This document shows positions 63,869-64,000 of a stretch of DNA of 64,000 nucleotides, piece by piece. Both the position numbers and the translations under genes were made by a program. Below the pieces are notes generated by a model. The model worked only from the letters and a program-made list of their open reading frames with translations, was not told the origin of the DNA and did no database searches. The DNA lies in contig JAPTYO010000022.1 in the NCBI GenBank assembly GCA_036873135.1, positions 7,345,785 through 7,409,784 of the forward strand. Reading direction: 5' to 3'. The DNA comes from Clarkia xantiana subsp. parviflora (Eukaryota > Streptophyta > Magnoliopsida > Myrtales > Onagraceae). Each line of letters opens with the position of its first letter. The first letter of the stretch is position 1.

Positions 63869-64000
63869 TCAAACATGATACTTCTTCAAGTGTTCGCCAC
63901 TGAAGGAATGCTTCAACGTCTTGCCATCAAGGTCCTCTAGCTTGTATGCATTGGGTGCTGGCATCCCTACGATCTTGTAAGGTCCCTCCCATTTCGGTGA
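63869..64000 (-). CDS. B2 integrase C terminus (partial, runs off window)
   Basis: Minus-strand frame from the window edge: SPKWEGPYKIVGMPAPNAYK, LEDLDGKTLKHSFSGEHLKK, then a TGA at 63871-63869. Almost the same as the B1 integrase end. It shows that B2 also carries (or carried) a Tat-like Pol. Only 43 codons are inside the window. Confidence 0.85.
   Translation of the reverse strand, partial: SPKWEGPYKIVGMPAPNAYKLEDLDGKTLKHSFSGEHLKKYHV

Larger units (their letters stand above)
49104..64000 (-). mobile_element. Gypsy (Tat-like) retrotransposon B2, partial, hosting B1
   Basis: Minus orientation. 3' LTR at 49862-49104, polypurine tract (49874-49863), antisense gene (50582-53311, plus), repeat arrays (53505-54281), then B1 inserted with GACGT duplications. 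The integrase C terminus (64000-63869) follows. The rest of Pol, Gag and the 5' LTR lie beyond the window. Confidence 0.88.

Overview
This window is flowering-plant nuclear DNA (probably a eudicot) made almost entirely of transposable elements nested inside one another. Evidence for this is LTR retrotransposons with 5-bp target duplications, a plant-type LINE, a hAT-like element, GT-AG introns, AT-rich spacers, and scraps of a plant 2-oxoglutarate dehydrogenase (OGDH) E1 gene. I see no intact cellular gene, no rRNA or tRNA gene and no CRISPR array.

Layout. 1-1253: 5' end of a broken OGDH E1 gene. 1254-2719: unrecognised sequence and a minisatellite. 2720-5268: old Gypsy-type LTR interrupted by a 5'-truncated LINE (3591-4990, minus). 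5274-36468: one Copia element (C1, target duplication TTTAA). It is blown up to 31 kb by Gypsy element A1 (6255-16419, plus), a solo B-family LTR (19809-20569), Gypsy element A2 (22794-33635, plus, duplication GGACC), and a 959-bp hAT-like element inside its 3' LTR (35146-36104). 36600-37314: fragment of a short-LTR Copia on the minus strand. 37320-47796: C-terminal OGDH scrap split by Gypsy element A3 (37356-47698, minus, duplication TAAAG). 47797-49103: Copia LTR remnants. 49104-64000: Gypsy element B2 (minus, running off the window), into which B1 (54287-63732, plus, duplication GACGT) has inserted.

Family B is a Tat-like Gypsy lineage. B1 has Gag, protease, RT, two RNase H domains and a DD35E integrase, followed by a tandem-repeat array and an antisense gene. 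Family A shares the primer-binding-site type and a conserved R/U5 motif with family B but has no RT or integrase. A2 carries one 1093-codon Gag-Pro-Gag' frame, while A1 and A3 are coding-dead although their LTR pairs are still very similar. Family A therefore looks non-autonomous and moved in trans, possibly by B-like elements (inference).

The most interesting system is an antisense, intron-containing gene between the repeat array and the 3' LTR in both families. In A2 six exons on the minus strand splice into an uninterrupted 646-codon frame. In B2 a four-exon 776-codon frame has one stop. B1 keeps a shortened two-exon version, and A1 and A3 keep remnants. The first exon is only 4-7 nt, with a conserved phase-1 intron. 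In B1 and B2 the proximal antisense promoter resembles the B-family LTR promoter.
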